Below, piece after piece: positions 62,073 through 64,000 of a stretch of DNA of 64,000 nt. The translations under genes and the position numbers were made by a program. Position 1 is the stretch's first letter; each line of letters begins with the position of its first letter. Origin of the DNA: Nocardia blacklockiae (GTDB lineage Bacteria > Actinomycetota > Actinomycetes > Mycobacteriales > Mycobacteriaceae); assembly GCF_015477355.1 (NCBI RefSeq), contig NZ_JADLRJ010000013.1, positions 62,001 to 126,000 of the forward strand, given 5' to 3'. The notes beneath the pieces are model-generated. The model saw nothing but the letters and a program-made list of their open reading frames with translations. It searched no databases and had not been told where the DNA came from.

Positions 62073-63833
62073 TCAGCTCGTCGTGGTGGGCGCCAAACCG
62101 GCCAGCGCGGCGCTGATGTCGAAGGCGTCGATCGTCATCAGTTCCTCGTTGGTCATCGCGGCGACATCGACGTTGTCGCGGGTGAAGCGGTAGTCGCGTT
62201 CGGCCTCGGCGGACTCCACCACATTGCGAATGAAGCGGCCGTTGCCGGCCAGGTCGATGAGCCGGCGGCCCTTGCGGGTCTGTTCCGACAGCTGCTCGCA
62301 GCGGTCCCGCAGAATGCCCTTGGCCTGCTCGGACAGCAGCGAATCCTTCTTCTGCGCAATGTGATCGGCGATCTGCACGAGTTCGTCGGCACCGTAGCTG
62401 GAGAACCGGATGCGCTTGGTGAACCGCGAGGCCAGACCGTCGTTGGAGGACAGGAAGCGGTCGATCTCGTCCTCGTACCCGGCGATGATGACGACCAGCT
62501 TGTCGCGATCGTTCTCCATGCGCGCCAGCAGGGTGTCGACGGCCTCCTTGCCGAAGGCGTCGCCGCCGGACAGGCCCTCCTGGATCAGGGTGTAGGCCTC
62601 GTCGATGAACAGCACGCCGCCCAGCGCCGAGTCGATCAGCGCGTTGGTCTTGGGCGCGGTGTGGCCCAGGTGGGTGCCGACCATGTCGTTGCGGGAGACC
62701 TCGACGACCTCGGCGTTCTCGACCACGCCCAGGCCCGCCAGGATCTTGGCGATCACGCGGGCGATGGTGGTCTTGCCGGTGCCGGGCGGGCCGGAGAAGA
62801 TCAGGTGCTGCGAGCGGGTCTCGACGGCCAGGCCGCGCCGGGCCCGGACCTGGTCCATCAGCACACCGGACTTCAACCGGTCGACCTGCTCCTTGACCGA
62901 GTCCATGCCGATCTGGGAGTCCAGCAGCTCCGACGCCTCGGCCAGCAGCGCCTCGCGCTCCTTGCGGGCCTCGGTGGCCGCGGCCTCGGTCGGGTCGTCG
63001 CCGGACTTGGGGTCCCACTTGTCGCGCCGGGACGCCAGCAGCGCCGGCGTGGTGACCTCGAGCCGGTAGGACTTGTCGCGCACCGCGCGCTGCCACTGTT
63101 CGCGCTCGGGCCACAGCGAGGAGCCCTGCAGGCCCTTCAGGACGCGGTCGGAGGCTTCGTGATCGCCGGTGTGCCGCAACAGCATTCCGAGCAGGAAGTG
63201 CGCGTCGGCCCAGATGTAGGACAGGTTGCCCGACGAGCTCTCCTCGACGATGCGCTGCGCCCGCGGCATGGCCTCGCCGAAGCGGCCCAGGTGCGTGAGG
63301 GCCTGCGCGGACATCAGCTCGGCCGCGATGTCGAGCAGGCCGTCCTCGAGCATGGGCCGCGCCGCACGCGCGTCGAGCACGTCGGTCCACCGGCCGGTGC
63401 GGAAGTACAGCGACATCCGGACGAAGTCCGACACGTCGTCGCGGGGCACCTCGCCGAGGATGGTCTCGGCCTCCTGCCACTCCCCACCCTCGGCGTAGGA
63501 GCAGGCCTGGGCGATCGCGATCTGGTCGCGGTCGGCCATCGCCACCCGCAGCCCGTACATCCCGATCTCGACCTGGCACCACAGCGACCGGTCCACCAGA
63601 CCGGCGCGCTGCTGGTCGCGATACAGGTTGTGGACCGACCGGTAGGCGCCGTAGATCACCTCCGAGGTGACCTCGCCGGCCATCGCGCGGCCCAGCCACG
63701 CGTCGCACATATCCGGATCTAGATCGGTCGCCGCCCGAAACGCCGCCGTTGCCTGTGCTTCATTGCGCACACCCCCGGCGACCAATCCCAGAGATTGAAC
63801 ACCTGTGTAGAACGCGTCCTCGGCCGCTGACAC
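62073..63833 (-). CDS. eccA: Type VII secretion AAA+ ATPase EccA
   Basis: A 586-residue EccA. The N-terminal TPR-like domain (about 1-280) is followed by a CbbX-type AAA+ domain (about 310-586). Walker A GPPGTGKT lies at 348-355, Walker B GGVLFIDEAYTL, and the arginine finger region SRFTKRIRF. It acts in the cytoplasm on substrate/chaperone complexes. GTG start chosen because of GGAAGGAAG just before it; a longer frame to 63935 lacks family similarity. It heads the locus, whereas eccA2 of M. tuberculosis is at the far end. Confidence 0.93.
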   Translation of the reverse strand: MSAAEDAFYTGVQSLGLVAGGVRNEAQATAAFRAATDLDPDMCDAWLGRAMAGEVTSEVIYGAYRSVHNLYRDQQRAGLVDRSLWCQVEIGMYGLRVAMADRDQIAIAQACSYAEGGEWQEAETILGEVPRDDVSDFVRMSLYFRTGRWTDVLDARAARPMLEDGLLDIAAELMSAQALTHLGRFGEAMPRAQRIVEESSSGNLSYIWADAHFLLGMLLRHTGDHEASDRVLKGLQGSSLWPEREQWQRAVRDKSYRLEVTTPALLASRRDKWDPKSGDDPTEAAATEARKEREALLAEASELLDSQIGMDSVKEQVDRLKSGVLMDQVRARRGLAVETRSQHLIFSGPPGTGKTTIARVIAKILAGLGVVENAEVVEVSRNDMVGTHLGHTAPKTNALIDSALGGVLFIDEAYTLIQEGLSGGDAFGKEAVDTLLARMENDRDKLVVIIAGYEDEIDRFLSSNDGLASRFTKRIRFSSYGADELVQIADHIAQKKDSLLSEQAKGILRDRCEQLSEQTRKGRRLIDLAGNGRFIRNVVESAEAERDYRFTRDNVDVAAMTNEELMTIDAFDISAALAGLAPTTTS

Positions 63834-64000
63834 CTGGACTTCCTTCCGCCATGTCGCCTGCTCGAACGATAGACACACCGAAGCCGAGGCCGTGAAGGCG
63901 CCTTCCCAGATATGAGAAGACACGCTCACGGCCATCGAGCCGACTTCGAATAGACGGCAAAATATAACGTTATTGAGCGGTCCATTATATAGCGATACTA
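63834..64000 (-). promoter_or_regulatory. eccA promoter gap with motif B-like and motif A sites
   Basis: Motif B-like TTCCC-agatat-GAGAA (one mismatch) is at 63903-63918. Motif A, minus-strand arms TGGACCGCT and AACGTTATA, is at 63963-63984. A TATAAT -10-like hexamer (63984-63989) overlaps its upstream edge by one base; its -35 would lie beyond the window end. The arrangement A then B, about 45 bases apart, is repeated in two other gaps. Confidence 0.55.

Overview
The window is high-GC (about 70%) actinobacterial DNA, most likely from a Nocardia species or a close mycolic-acid relative. Three things support this. A Nif3 / cobC / ptpA / SURF1 / cobD block keeps the gene order known from Mycobacterium tuberculosis Rv2230c-Rv2236c. 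A complete type VII (ESX) secretion locus with PE and PPE genes is present. So are PknG, a DevS-type sensor and the DosR-regulon hibernation factor RafH (Rv0079). No rRNA, tRNA, insertion sequence, prophage or CRISPR array was recognised.

Layout. 0-6.4 kb: OsmC, a SnoaL-like protein and the conserved cobalamin/PtpA/SURF1 block, with two tandem-repeat tracts. 6.6-8 kb: an antibiotic-biosynthesis-type monooxygenase and an ECF41 (SigJ-like) sigma factor with a matching promoter in front of it. 8-15.5 kb: a glycogen-debranching-like enzyme, a LacI regulator and, divergently, an aryl-sulfotransferase-like gene joined to a sulfonate/taurine-type ABC importer. 15.5-20.1 kb: gamma carbonic anhydrase, a small protein, a TetR regulator, a solitary DNA methyltransferase and a ketosteroid-isomerase-fold protein behind a KstR-like box. 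20.1-26.4 kb: a DosR/dormancy-like cluster (tandem-domain USP, PPOX protein, RafH, a second HPF-like protein, a GyrI-DUF302 fusion and a haem-GAF DevS-like kinase) with several DosR-box-like sites. 26.7-33.6 kb: two small secreted proteins, a STAND/LuxR regulator, a DHFR-like reductase, a leaderless lytic-transglycosylase-like protein and a MerR regulator. 33.8-44.5 kb: PknG, an AnsP-type amino-acid permease, an SPFH/zinc-ribbon protein and the 1630-residue NAD-glutamate dehydrogenase. 44.6-63.8 kb: one long leftward ESX run, eccA-eccB-eccC-PE-PPE-esx-esx-espG-MinD/EspI-eccD-mycP-eccE, then an EspR-like DNA-binding protein and two membrane proteins. Apart from the position of eccA, the order matches M. 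tuberculosis ESX-2.

How the parts connect. The most interesting unexplained signal is a pair of recurrent palindromes found in promoter-like gaps across the right 38 kb. Motif A has arms like TGTACCGTT and AACGGCACA and occurs at five sites. Motif B is TTCCC-N6-GGGAA, with four exact copies and two near copies. They lie in front of or between devS, both small secreted-protein genes, the transglycosylase gene, pknG, ansP/SPFH, gdh, the PE-PPE-esx genes and eccA. This suggests, but does not prove, a common regulon joining type VII secretion, the PknG/glutamate-dehydrogenase system and cell-envelope functions. The regulator is unknown; the EspR-like and MerR proteins encoded in the same region are candidates.
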